From UBA5796 sp040752455 (lineage in GTDB: Bacteria; Chloroflexota; Anaerolineae; Anaerolineales; Villigracilaceae), in the NCBI GenBank assembly GCA_049324115.1, contig JBMOMN010000020.1:290011-354010 (forward strand): 64,000 nt of DNA. The letters are read 5' to 3'. Made by a program: the position numbers and the translations under genes. The notes under the pieces were generated by a model that worked only from the letters and a program-made list of their open reading frames with translations, was not told the origin of the DNA and searched no databases. Below are positions 32,167 to 40,017 of this stretch, one piece after another. Position 1 is the first letter of the stretch; each line of letters begins with the position of its first letter.

Positions 32167-33115
32167 GGATTTTTTGCGGCGGGTGGCTGAGGAGGTTATG
32201 AGCCTTCGGGGGGATGAGCACCTTGAGGGCACGCGGCCGGACGGTGACGGTGGCCTGTTCGAGCATCGCAACCGGTTCGCCGTCGGCCTGGACCGCGAAG
32301 GGCTGGATGGCGTCGAAGCGCACTTCGCGCACCGGGATGCGCTGGACCGCCCGCGAGTCGACGTGGCGGCCGGCCCACAGGTCGAAGGCGTGGCGCAGGG
32401 CGTCGGCCAGGCTGTCTCCGGCGAAGAGCCACAGGTCGAGCAGACCGTCGTCGAGATAGGCGTCCGGCGAGAGGTTGGCCAGCCCGCCCATGTAATGGCG
32501 AATGTTGTTGACCACGGCCAGCACGTAATGGCCCCGCACCTCGTGCCCGTCGGCCCACAGGCGCATGGTGACGCCGCGCCACTGGGCGGCGTTGAGGATG
32601 GTGGCGGCGGCGTATTCTGGCACGGCGAAGAATTTCTCGAGGCGGACGCGCGGTTCGATGCGGTGGATGGTCATGGCGTCCAGGCCCATCCCGGCCCACA
32701 TGATGAACGGCAAGCCGTTGCACAGGCCCACGTCAATCGGGCAGGCCGGGGAATCAGCCAACAGGCGCACGTTGTCCCGCAGCACCCACCAGCGCGCCCA
32801 GTTGAAGACCGGCAATCCCAGCTCGCGCGCCCAAACGTTGGCCGTCCCGGACGGCAGCACCCCCAGGGCGGTATCCGTGCCGATCAATCCCGATGCCGCC
32901 TGGCTGATGGTCCCGTCTCCGCCGCTGGCGAAGACCACGTCGAAACCGCTTTCGGCAGCCCGGCGGGACATTTGGGTGGCGTGTTCGCCGCTGCGGGTTT
33001 CGACCACTTCCACCTGCCAGCCGCACTCAGCCAGCGCCCGGTCGGCGGTGTGGATGAAGGGTTGGATGGGGAATCGCCCGGCGATCGGGTTATAGAGCAG
33101 GAGGGCCTTGGGCAT
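32153..33115 (-). CDS. Diacylglycerol kinase family lipid kinase
   Basis: A 320-residue protein of the DagK/YegS/sphingosine-kinase group. It has LLYNPIAGR at the start, FASGGDGTISQAASGLIGT (GGDGT at 65-69, the nucleotide site) and LGVLPSGTANVWARELG. The family phosphorylates diacylglycerol or other lipids at the membrane. The ATG at 33115 follows a TATAAT box by 6 nt and lacks a ribosome site, so the message is probably leaderless; the open frame upstream (to 33187) runs through that promoter. Confidence 0.88.
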   Translation of the reverse strand: MPKALLLYNPIAGRFPIQPFIHTADRALAECGWQVEVVETRSGEHATQMSRRAAESGFDVVFASGGDGTISQAASGLIGTDTALGVLPSGTANVWARELGLPVFNWARWWVLRDNVRLLADSPACPIDVGLCNGLPFIMWAGMGLDAMTIHRIEPRVRLEKFFAVPEYAAATILNAAQWRGVTMRLWADGHEVRGHYVLAVVNNIRHYMGGLANLSPDAYLDDGLLDLWLFAGDSLADALRHAFDLWAGRHVDSRAVQRIPVREVRFDAIQPFAVQADGEPVAMLEQATVTVRPRALKVLIPPKAHNLLSHPPQKIHVPN

Positions 33116-33121
33116 GGGCTG

Positions 33122-33127
33122 ATTATA
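33122..33127 (-). promoter_or_regulatory. -10 box of a leaderless transcript (lipid kinase gene)
   Basis: TATAAT on the minus strand, 6 nt before the ATG at 33115. Confidence 0.55.
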
Positions 33128-33218
33128 CCCTTCACGGGTACGTAATTGGGGGAGCGGAAGGGCCGTCCTGCGAGCCATGCCCTGCATGATATAATCCGCC
33201 CAGGAGGCCTCCCAGGCA

Positions 33219-34265
33219 ATGCAAGACGGTTATTTGCTCAACAGCCGCTACCAGTTGCTCGAAAGGGTCGGTTCAGGGGGTATGGCGATGGTCTACCGCG
33301 CCCGCGACCTGATGCTGGAACGCTACGTCGCCATCAAGGTGCTGCGCGAGGACTTTACGCGGGATTCAGCCTTCGAGGAGCGCTTCCGCTCCGAGGCCCG
33401 GGCCGCGGCCAACCTGTCGCACCCCAATATCGTCACCATCCACGATTTCGGCATAGACAACGGCCGCCCGTTCATCGTCATGGAATACGTGCCGGGTCGG
33501 GACCTGAAAACGCTGATCAAAAAGAAGACCCGATTCGGCATCGAAGAAGCCATCCCGCTTCTGGTCCAGGCTTGCGCCGGGATCGGCTACGCCCACCGGG
33601 CCGGGCTGGTGCATTGCGACGTCAAGCCGCACAACCTGATCGTCACCTCCGACGGGCGGCTCAAGGTCATGGATTTCGGCATCGCCCGCGCCCTGGCTAC
33701 CATCCAGCCCGAAGAACGCAGCAACGTGGTCTGGGGTTCGCCGCAATATTTCTCGCCCGAACAGGCCGCCGGAGGCCCGCCCTCCCCCGCCTCCGACGTT
33801 TACTCGCTGGGCGTGGTCATGTACGAGATGCTCACCGGCAGCCCGCCCTTCCACGCCAACACGCCGACCGAGATGGCCCGCCTGCACCGGGACGCCGCGC
33901 CGCACCCGGTCAGCGAATACGTGCCGGATATCCCGCCCGCGCTCGAACAGATCATCATGAAAGTGCTCTCGAAGGAACCTTCGGCGCGCTACCGCACGGC
34001 AGACCAGTTGGGACGGGTGCTGATGAATTTCGGCACCGCCCAATCCATGCCGGTTCAACCCCGGACGAACGGGCCTGCTCCCGTTCAACAGACCCAGCCG
34101 CCGCCCGCAGTTGTTCCCGTGACCTCCCCGCCGAAAGACGAACCCGCCGACCTGGGCATAGACTGGGCCTCCGTCGGCCTCGGCCTGCTGGCGCTGATCG
34201 CGGTCGTCGGCCTGGTCCCGTTTTGGATGTGGGTGATTTTTGTGTATAATCCGCCCGCCCGCTGA
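33219..34265 (+). CDS. Membrane Ser/Thr protein kinase (PknB-like), non-RD
   Basis: A 348-residue Hanks-type kinase. Visible are the glycine loop GSGGMAMVY, Lys40 (VAIKVL), the catalytic loop HCDVKPHN (Asp134), DFG (Asp152) and FSPEQA. The usual Arg before the catalytic Asp is Cys133, so it is a non-RD kinase. A Pro-rich linker leads to one membrane helix (about 318-342) and a very short outer tail without PASTA repeats. Signal and targets are unknown. TATAAT at 33189 and an AGGAGG site precede the start. rpe follows by 3 nt. Confidence 0.9.
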   Translation: MQDGYLLNSRYQLLERVGSGGMAMVYRARDLMLERYVAIKVLREDFTRDSAFEERFRSEARAAANLSHPNIVTIHDFGIDNGRPFIVMEYVPGRDLKTLIKKKTRFGIEEAIPLLVQACAGIGYAHRAGLVHCDVKPHNLIVTSDGRLKVMDFGIARALATIQPEERSNVVWGSPQYFSPEQAAGGPPSPASDVYSLGVVMYEMLTGSPPFHANTPTEMARLHRDAAPHPVSEYVPDIPPALEQIIMKVLSKEPSARYRTADQLGRVLMNFGTAQSMPVQPRTNGPAPVQQTQPPPAVVPVTSPPKDEPADLGIDWASVGLGLLALIAVVGLVPFWMWVIFVYNPPAR

Positions 34266-34268
34266 AAA

Positions 34269-34934
34269 ATGACGAAAAACGCCATCATCGCTCCATCCAT
34301 CCTCTCCGCCGATTTCCTGCGCCTGGGCGAACAACTCGCCGAATGCGAGGCCGCCGGGGCCGGCTGGATCCACGTGGACGTGATGGACGGGCGTTTCGTC
34401 CCGAACATTAGCATGGGGCCGGTCATCGTCGAAGCCTGCCGCCGGGCCACCCAACTTCCGCTGGACGTCCACCTGATGATCGAGCAGCCGGAGCGCCACC
34501 TCGAAGCCTTCGCCAGGGCCGGGGCGGACCATCTCACCGTCCACGTGGAGACCTGCCCGCACCTGCACCGCACGCTCCAGCAGATCAAGGAGTTGGGCTG
34601 CAAAGCCGGCGTGACGCTCAACCCCGGCACCCCGGCTGCCGCCATCCAGCCGGTGTTGCACCTGGCGGACCTGGTGCTGGTGATGAGCGTCAACCCAGGC
34701 TTCTCCGGGCAGGCCTTCCTGCCCGAGACGGTGGCGAAGGTGGCCGAGATCCGGGCCACGCTCGACGCGATCAACTCCCCCGCCCGGCTCGAAGTGGACG
34801 GCGGCATCTCCGCCGGGACCCTGCCGCAGATGCGCGCCGCCGGGGCCGACGTTTTCGTGGCGGCCAGCGCCATCTTCAACCACCCGGCAGGGATCGCTAA
34901 TGGTATCCAAGCTTTGAGGCAGGCAGCAGCGTAA
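34269..34934 (+). CDS. rpe: Ribulose-phosphate 3-epimerase
   Basis: A 221-residue TIM-barrel enzyme that interconverts ribulose 5-phosphate and xylulose 5-phosphate in the pentose phosphate pathway. Marks are APSILSADFLRLGEQL, WIHVDVMDGRFVPNISMG, LDVHLMIEQP, VMSVNPGFSGQAF and LEVDGGIS. Catalytic Asp and metal His/Asp residues lie in these motifs. It starts 3 nt after the kinase stop and is probably cotranscribed, though TATAAT at about 34246 could add a promoter. Confidence 0.95.
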   Translation: MTKNAIIAPSILSADFLRLGEQLAECEAAGAGWIHVDVMDGRFVPNISMGPVIVEACRRATQLPLDVHLMIEQPERHLEAFARAGADHLTVHVETCPHLHRTLQQIKELGCKAGVTLNPGTPAAAIQPVLHLADLVLVMSVNPGFSGQAFLPETVAKVAEIRATLDAINSPARLEVDGGISAGTLPQMRAAGADVFVAASAIFNHPAGIANGIQALRQAAA

Positions 34935-35025
34935 GGGCGACCCTTTGAGGTCATCCATCCAGCTAAATTGCCCATAACCCTGGCTAAAAGCCTTGATTTT
35001 TATGACCGGGCGGGTCGCTCCGACT
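34931..35025. repeat. GTAAGGGCGACCC palindromic repeat, copy 1
   Basis: GCGTAAGGGCGACCCTTTGA at the left and CGGGCGGGTCGC at the right form loosely inverted ends. A second copy lies at 52152-52250 with the same order of motifs (AGGTCATCC, TTTTTATG). Confidence 0.6.
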
Positions 35026-35033
35026 TGTCGGCA

Positions 35034-35063
35034 GGAAAAATAAAAATCCCGGCTTTCGCCGGG
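35034..35063 (-). terminator. Terminator after rpmB
   Basis: CCCGGC and GCCGGG form a 6-bp stem with a 4-nt loop; on the minus strand ATTTTTATTTTT follows. Confidence 0.7.
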
Positions 35064-35091
35064 TTTCATCGAGTAGCAGATTAAGAATGGA

Positions 35092-35274
35092 TTACGCGGT
35101 TTTGGTCATGGTGCGGATGCACTTGGCGCACAACACTTTTTTGACCTTGCGGCCTTCCTCCATCACCGTCACCTTTTGCAGGTTGGGTTTGAAAGCGCGG
35201 TTGGTGGCACGCAGGGAGAACGAACGGTTGTGACCGAAAGTGGTTGACTTACCGCAGTGAGCGCATTTAGCCAT
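35092..35274 (-). CDS. rpmB: 50S ribosomal protein L28
   Basis: A 60-residue L28 protein of the large ribosomal subunit. It is the zinc-binding version: Cys4/Cys7 (CAHC) and Cys49/Cys52 (CAKC). The FGHNRSFSLRATNRAFKPNLQ core is characteristic. Single gene with its own terminator. Confidence 0.96.
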   Translation of the reverse strand: MAKCAHCGKSTTFGHNRSFSLRATNRAFKPNLQKVTVMEEGRKVKKVLCAKCIRTMTKTA

Positions 35275-35389
35275 ATTTTTTACGATCCTTTCCAGCTATA
35301 ATTGCTTGCCTTTTCCGACAGGCGGCGTATTTTACCACAGGTCGTATCCTTATTCAAGATGCGTTGTTAAATTACACGAGGAAAACACA

Positions 35390-35746
35390 ATGGGCGAAGA
35401 TAAAACAGTTCTCGGCAGTATCCACATCTCTCCCAACGCGGTGGCGACCATCGCTTACCATGCCACGCTGGAATCCTACGGCGTGGTGGGGCTGGCGCCA
35501 AAGAACGTGGCCGAGGGATTGGCCCAGGCCATTACCCGCGAGCCTGCCCGCGGCATTTCGGTCCACTATGACGGGGAGAAGATTGATATTGACATCTACA
35601 TCATCGTCGAATACGGCACGCGCATCTCGTCGGTGGCTTCGAGCGTTGCCAATACGGTACGCTATCACGTCGAGAAGGCGCTCGGCCTGCACGTCAACGA
35701 GATCAACGTCCACGTTGCCGGGCTGCGGGTCAGCAGCGAAGATTAG
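35390..35746 (+). CDS. Asp23/Gls24 family protein
   Basis: A 118-residue Asp23/Gls24-family protein, with GSIHISPNAVATIAYHATLESYGVVGL at the start and the closing VEKALGLHVNEINVHVAGLRV. Members are linked to the cell envelope and alkaline or envelope stress. In many bacteria such a gene precedes a DAK/fakA-type gene, as here. The ATG at 35390 has an ACGAGGA site. Confidence 0.9.
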   Translation: MGEDKTVLGSIHISPNAVATIAYHATLESYGVVGLAPKNVAEGLAQAITREPARGISVHYDGEKIDIDIYIIVEYGTRISSVASSVANTVRYHVEKALGLHVNEINVHVAGLRVSSED

Positions 35747-35820
35747 GCCCTTGCGACAGATTTAGAAGCCTGGATAAACTTCCGAAATCTTCTGCGAAAA
35801 TCCCATTGGTTGGAGTATTT

Positions 35821-37497
35821 ATGAGTGTAGATGCGCAATCCCAGCAGCGGCTGGAAAAGATCCGCAGCCGTCCGATTGACGGGCAGGCGTTGAAGAACCT
35901 GGTCGAGGCCGGGCTGACCTGGCTGAAGACCAACCAGCAGACGGTCAATGCCCTGAACGTCTTCCCCGTGCCGGACGGCGACACGGGCACGAACATGGTC
36001 CTGACCATGACCTCGGCCTTCAACGAGATCGCCAATTCCGGCAGCCACCACCTCGGGCAGATGGCCGGCGCGGTGGCCCAGGGCGCGTTGATGGGAGCGC
36101 GCGGCAATTCCGGCGTGATCCTGTCGCAGTTGCTGCGCGGCTTTGCGCGCGGGATGCACGATAACGAAGTTTTGGATGGCCCGACCCTGGTACGCGCCTT
36201 CGCCGAAGCCCGGGATACCGCCTACAAAGGCGTCGTCCGCCCGGTGGAGGGCACGATCCTGACCGTCGCCAAGGATGCGGCCGCGGCCGCGGAATCAGCC
36301 CTGAAGTCCACGCAAGACCCGATCGAGATCCTGTCCCTGGTCGTCAAGGCTGCGGACGTCTCCGTCCAGCACACGCCGGAGCTGCTCCCCGTCCTCAAAC
36401 AGGCGGGCGTGGTCGATTCGGGCGGCAAGGGCTATTTCTACATCCTCGAAGGTATGCTGCGCTACATCTACGGCGAATCGCTCGAATCCCCGCTGGCCAC
36501 CGTCCAGCCGCTTTCGGCGATGAACTTCGAAAACGCCATGCAGGAGGTCGAAGAAGGCCAGGATTTCGAAGTGGTGGTGGATTTCTTCCCCGGCGGCGTG
36601 TTCGACCTGCAAAAGTTCTATACTGGGCTTGAAGAAATGGGCACCTCGATCCAGGTCGGCGAGGGCGACGGCATGTACCGGATGCACATCCACGTGCCGC
36701 TCGAAAACCGTTACAAGCCGATCGATTTCATCATGGGGCTGGGGACGATCACCAAAGTGGCGATGGAAAACCTGGTGGCCCAGATGGAGGAACTGGACAA
36801 GGCCTCCGGCGACCGGCTGGAACTGACCCCGGTCGAACCTGGACAAGTGGCCGTGGTCGCCGTTTCGCCGGGACGCGGCCTCTCGCGCATTTTCGCCAGC
36901 CTGGGCGTGGCCGCCATCGTCGAAGGCGGGCAGACCATGAACCCGTCCACCAAAGATATCCTCGAAGCCTTCGAAAACCTGCCGACCGATAAAGTCATCA
37001 TCCTGCCCAACAACAAGAATATCATCCTGGCGGCCCAGCAAGCCAGGGAAGTGACCGTCAAGGACGTGTACGTGGTGCCCAGCCGCACCATCCCGCAGGG
37101 GCTTTCGGCCATGCTGATGCTCAACCCCGACGGCGACCCGGCGGCCATCGCGGCCCGTATGGAACAGTCCCTCTCGCTGGTGCGCACCGGCGAGATCACG
37201 GTGGCCACCCGCACGGTCGAGATCGACGGCGTCTCGGTCCAGGAGGGCCAGGTGATCGCCCTGCTGGACGGCAAACTCGTCCTTTCGGCGTCGAGCATCG
37301 AAGACGCCTGCCTGGGGCTGCTGGAAAAGGCCGAGGCGGCCGACCACGAGTTGATCACCCTCTTCCATGGCGAAGACATGCCCTCCGCCGAGGCCCAGCG
37401 CATGGCCGATAAAATCCGGGAGCTGTACCCGGGGCAGGAGATCGAAGTCCAGGACGGCGGACAACCTCATTACCAGTTCATCATCTCCGTCGAGTGA
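35821..37497 (+). CDS. fakA: Fatty acid kinase, FakA/DAK2 type
   Basis: A 558-residue protein. The N-terminal DAK2 (DhaL) domain has NVFPVPDGDTGTNM, where Asp52 and Asp54 bind Mg-ATP, and GARGNSGVILSQLLRG. The middle and C-terminal parts match the FakA FakB-binding region. FakA phosphorylates exogenous fatty acids held by FakB (DegV) proteins, feeding phospholipid synthesis. Two DegV genes follow directly, which supports this role. The ATG at 35821 has GGAG upstream. Confidence 0.92.
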   Translation: MSVDAQSQQRLEKIRSRPIDGQALKNLVEAGLTWLKTNQQTVNALNVFPVPDGDTGTNMVLTMTSAFNEIANSGSHHLGQMAGAVAQGALMGARGNSGVILSQLLRGFARGMHDNEVLDGPTLVRAFAEARDTAYKGVVRPVEGTILTVAKDAAAAAESALKSTQDPIEILSLVVKAADVSVQHTPELLPVLKQAGVVDSGGKGYFYILEGMLRYIYGESLESPLATVQPLSAMNFENAMQEVEEGQDFEVVVDFFPGGVFDLQKFYTGLEEMGTSIQVGEGDGMYRMHIHVPLENRYKPIDFIMGLGTITKVAMENLVAQMEELDKASGDRLELTPVEPGQVAVVAVSPGRGLSRIFASLGVAAIVEGGQTMNPSTKDILEAFENLPTDKVIILPNNKNIILAAQQAREVTVKDVYVVPSRTIPQGLSAMLMLNPDGDPAAIAARMEQSLSLVRTGEITVATRTVEIDGVSVQEGQVIALLDGKLVLSASSIEDACLGLLEKAEAADHELITLFHGEDMPSAEAQRMADKIRELYPGQEIEVQDGGQPHYQFIISVE

Positions 37498-37499
37498 GC

Positions 37500-38342
37500 A
37501 TGACCGGACAGGTGCATATCCTGACCGACAGCACGGCCCAATTCCTTGAGCCGAAGTTCAAGGGCTGCCAGCTCGTCACCATGCTCCCGCCGGAGCCGAC
37601 CATCCTTTCAACTCACCAGGGCGCTGTGCGCCCTGGACGCGTTAATCCCCATCATTCGGATTCGCATTCTCCCGCAACCGAGGCATTCGAACGCGGCTTT
37701 ACCAGCCTGTACCAGGCCACGCGGGACGTGCTAGTGCTGACCAGCACCCAGGCCCTCAGCCGCGCTTTCGAAGGCGCGGGGCAGGCCGCGGCCCGCATGA
37801 ACGGCGGCCTCGACATCCGGGTGGTCGACTCGCACACGACCTCCGCCGGCCTCGGCTGGCTGGTCCAGGCGGCGGCCCGGCTCGCCCAGGAGGGGATGCG
37901 GCTCAACGAATTGGAACGCCATATCCGCCTCGCGGCCGCGAACGTCTACACCCTGCTCTGCATCCCGGATTTGGCCTATCTTGCCCGGACGGGATACCTG
38001 GAAGCCGAACAGGCCCGGGTGGGCGAAATGATGGGGCTGCTCCCGATCTTCTCCATTGAAGATAGTCGCCTGACCCCGCTGTCGAAGGTGCGCACCCAGC
38101 GGCATTTGTTCGAGGCCTTCCAGGAATTCGTGGGAGAGTTCGAGACCCCCCGGCGCGTTTTTTATCTCAGGGCGGCTGGATCGAACTCCCAACCCCGTAC
38201 CCGAGCCTTGCGCGAATTCGTGAGCCAGTCCTTCCCTGAAATCGAATTGACCGAGCTGCCGATGAGTCCCAGCCTGGCGGCCCGCATCGGACCGCAGAGC
38301 AGCGGGATCGTCGTAGTCGAAAAACCGGAGAGACTCGCATGA
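37500..38342 (+). CDS. DegV/FakB-like fatty-acid-binding protein (divergent)
   Basis: A 280-residue DegV-family protein: VHILTDSTAQF at the start, VLVLTSTQALSRAFEGA, IRVVDSHTTSAGLGWLVQAA, and TLLCIPDLAYLARTGYLEAEQARVG. The family binds a fatty acid for FakA. The segment after residue 25 (PEPTILSTHQGAVRPGRV...) differs from the usual VPL-x-I-x2-G-x2-Y-x-DG stretch, which is clear in the next gene, so ligand choice may differ. It begins 2 nt after fakA; the ATG at 37500 is preferred over a GTG at 37494. Confidence 0.82.
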   Translation: MTGQVHILTDSTAQFLEPKFKGCQLVTMLPPEPTILSTHQGAVRPGRVNPHHSDSHSPATEAFERGFTSLYQATRDVLVLTSTQALSRAFEGAGQAAARMNGGLDIRVVDSHTTSAGLGWLVQAAARLAQEGMRLNELERHIRLAAANVYTLLCIPDLAYLARTGYLEAEQARVGEMMGLLPIFSIEDSRLTPLSKVRTQRHLFEAFQEFVGEFETPRRVFYLRAAGSNSQPRTRALREFVSQSFPEIELTELPMSPSLAARIGPQSSGIVVVEKPERLA

Positions 38343-39181
38343 ACCTCGGCCTCGTCACCGACAGCACCTGCGACCTGCCCCAGCACATCGCCGAAGCGCA
38401 CAAGATCGAGATCGTCCCCACCATCCTGATTCTGAATGGTAAGGAATACGCCGACGGCATCGGCATCTCCCGCTCGGATTTTTACACCCGGCTGCCGCAC
38501 ATGAAAAACTCACCGACGACGGCCGCGCCCTCGGTCGGCGAATTTGCCGGGCGCTTCCGACAATTATTCGAATCCGGCTGCGACCACATCATATCCATCC
38601 ATGCCGCGCAGCAGTTGACCACCATCATCAATACCGCCCGCCTGGCCGCCGAGGAATTCGGCCAGCGCATCACCGTGCTGGACAGCGGCTCGTTGTCGCT
38701 GGGGTTGGGGTTCCAGGTGCTGGCCGCGGCCGAAGCGGCCCTGGAAGGGCTGGGACTGGACCAGGCGCTGGAAGCGATCCGCTCCACCCGGCGGCGCGGC
38801 CAGGTGGTTGCCGCCCTCGATACGCTGGAATACATCAAGCGCAGCGGACGCGTCCCGGGCGTGGTGGCGGCCCTGGGCGGGCTGCTCAGCCTCAAGCCGC
38901 TGGTCGAACTGCTCGACGGTGAAGTCAAGCCGCTCGGCGCAGTCCGCACCACCGGCCAGGGCGGGGAACGGGTTTACAACGCCCTGCAAGCCCTCGGTCC
39001 GCTGGAACGCCTGGCCATCCTGCACACCAACGCCGAATCCCGCGCCCGCCAGTTGCTGGAGCGCCTGATGCAAACCGTCAGCCAGTCCATCCCGCGCGAG
39101 GTTCTGATCGTCAACGTCACCACCGTCATTGGGACGCACGTGGGGCCGAACGGGTTGGGATTCGCAGCCGTGAGGGCATAA
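38339..39181 (+). CDS. fakB: DegV/FakB fatty-acid-binding protein
   Basis: A 280-residue canonical DegV protein: LVTDSTCDLP, IEIVPTILILNGKEYADG, NSPTTAAPSVGEFAGRFRQL, ITVLDSGSLSLGLGFQV and LEYIKRSGRVPG. It would hold a fatty acid for phosphorylation by FakA. It overlaps the previous DegV gene in ATGA, completing a fakA-degV-degV operon. Confidence 0.9.
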   Translation: MNLGLVTDSTCDLPQHIAEAHKIEIVPTILILNGKEYADGIGISRSDFYTRLPHMKNSPTTAAPSVGEFAGRFRQLFESGCDHIISIHAAQQLTTIINTARLAAEEFGQRITVLDSGSLSLGLGFQVLAAAEAALEGLGLDQALEAIRSTRRRGQVVAALDTLEYIKRSGRVPGVVAALGGLLSLKPLVELLDGEVKPLGAVRTTGQGGERVYNALQALGPLERLAILHTNAESRARQLLERLMQTVSQSIPREVLIVNVTTVIGTHVGPNGLGFAAVRA

Positions 39182-39188
39182 AAGTTGA

Positions 39189-39217
39189 TTGCACACAAGA
39201 AGGAAAAACGGTAAGAT
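39189..39217 (+). promoter_or_regulatory. Promoter of the first MNT-HEPN pair
   Basis: TTGCAC (39189-39194), a 17-nt spacer and TAAGAT (39212-39217), just after the fakB stop. Confidence 0.5.
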
Positions 39218-39234
39218 AAAGGCAGGATTTGGAT

Positions 39235-39555
39235 ATGCCTGCAAATATTCGAAAAATACTCCGGGAACTCAAAAAAGGTTTCCAAAGCGTATATGGGGCG
39301 AAATTCAAGGGGATGTACCTTTTCGGTTCCTATGCGCGCGGGGATTACGTGGAAGGTTCTGATTTGGACGTCCTGGTCATCCTGACGGATTTCGAGCGGG
39401 CGCCGCTTGAAATCAATCGGACCGGCGACCTGGTGGGAGATATTTGCCTGGAACATCTCATCACCGTCAGCCCGGTCTTCATCCGCGAGAAGGATTGGCT
39501 CTCAGCCGACAGGCCCCTGCTTCGCAACGTTCGGGAGGAGGGGGTAGCTGTATGA
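39235..39555 (+). CDS. Minimal nucleotidyltransferase (MNT), antitoxin-like
   Basis: A 106-residue polymerase-beta-fold protein with LFGSYARGDYVEGSDLDVLV (Gly-Ser and the D-x-D pair). In paired systems such proteins adenylylate and silence a HEPN partner. When aligned without gaps to the second MNT protein of this window, the third acidic residue (EYD there) is Leu here (EHL), so catalysis may be impaired. The start could be the ATG at 39235 or a TTG at 39229. It overlaps the HEPN gene by ATGA. Confidence 0.85.
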   Translation: MPANIRKILRELKKGFQSVYGAKFKGMYLFGSYARGDYVEGSDLDVLVILTDFERAPLEINRTGDLVGDICLEHLITVSPVFIREKDWLSADRPLLRNVREEGVAV

Positions 39556-39929
39556 AGGAAACCACAGGAAACCTGCTTCAAAACGCCGAAGAAACATTAT
39601 CTGCCGCGGATGTTCTGGTTCGGGAAGGCTTTTTGAGGGACGCGGCCAGCCGCGCTTACTATGCCATTTTCTACATTGCCGAAGCCCTGCTCAATGAAAA
39701 GGACCTGAATTTCAAGAAGCATGGAGCCGTTCATGGCGCATTTGCCCAACATTACGTCAAGACAGGGCTGATGGATGGCAAGTATCACAAGTTGTTAACC
39801 CGGTCATTCAGCCAACGTATGCTTGGGGATTACGATGAGGTCGTCCGGTTTGGCTCTGATGAGGTTACAGAAATCATAAATCAGGCGCGGGACTTCCTGC
39901 GAGCGGCAAAAGAGTTTCTCCAAAGGTAG
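39552..39929 (+). CDS. HEPN-domain protein
   Basis: A 125-residue helical HEPN protein with the hallmark DAASRAYYAIFYIAEALLNEKDL, followed by HGAVHGAFAQHYVKTGLMD. HEPN proteins paired with MNT proteins are often ribonuclease toxins, but the R-x4-6-H catalytic motif of the HepT branch is not obvious, so toxicity is inferred from the pairing only. It starts inside the MNT stop (ATGA). Confidence 0.82.
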   Translation: MKETTGNLLQNAEETLSAADVLVREGFLRDAASRAYYAIFYIAEALLNEKDLNFKKHGAVHGAFAQHYVKTGLMDGKYHKLLTRSFSQRMLGDYDEVVRFGSDEVTEIINQARDFLRAAKEFLQR

Positions 39930-39968
39930 GAATACAACAAACAAGCTACATTTTCAAAAGGCCGTAGA

Positions 39969-39985
39969 TCACGTTTGAAACGTGA
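39969..39985. repeat. TCACGTTT-G-AAACGTGA palindrome
   Basis: A perfect palindrome identical to the core of the one at 12217-12237. It lies between the HEPN gene and recG. Confidence 0.7.
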
Positions 39986-40005
39986 CCTGCGACTCTTCCC
40001 CGTGA

Positions 40006-40011
40006 TAAAAT
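40006..40011 (+). promoter_or_regulatory. -10 box of a leaderless transcript (recG)
   Basis: TAAAAT ends 6 nt before the recG ATG; the gap ACCCCC has no ribosome site. Confidence 0.5.
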
Positions 40012-40017
40012 ACCCCC

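Noticed and set aside
39552..39929. Calling the HEPN protein a proven ribonuclease toxin (HepT)
   Set aside because: The R-x4-H-x-Y motif of HepT is not evident; only the domain and gene pairing are supported.
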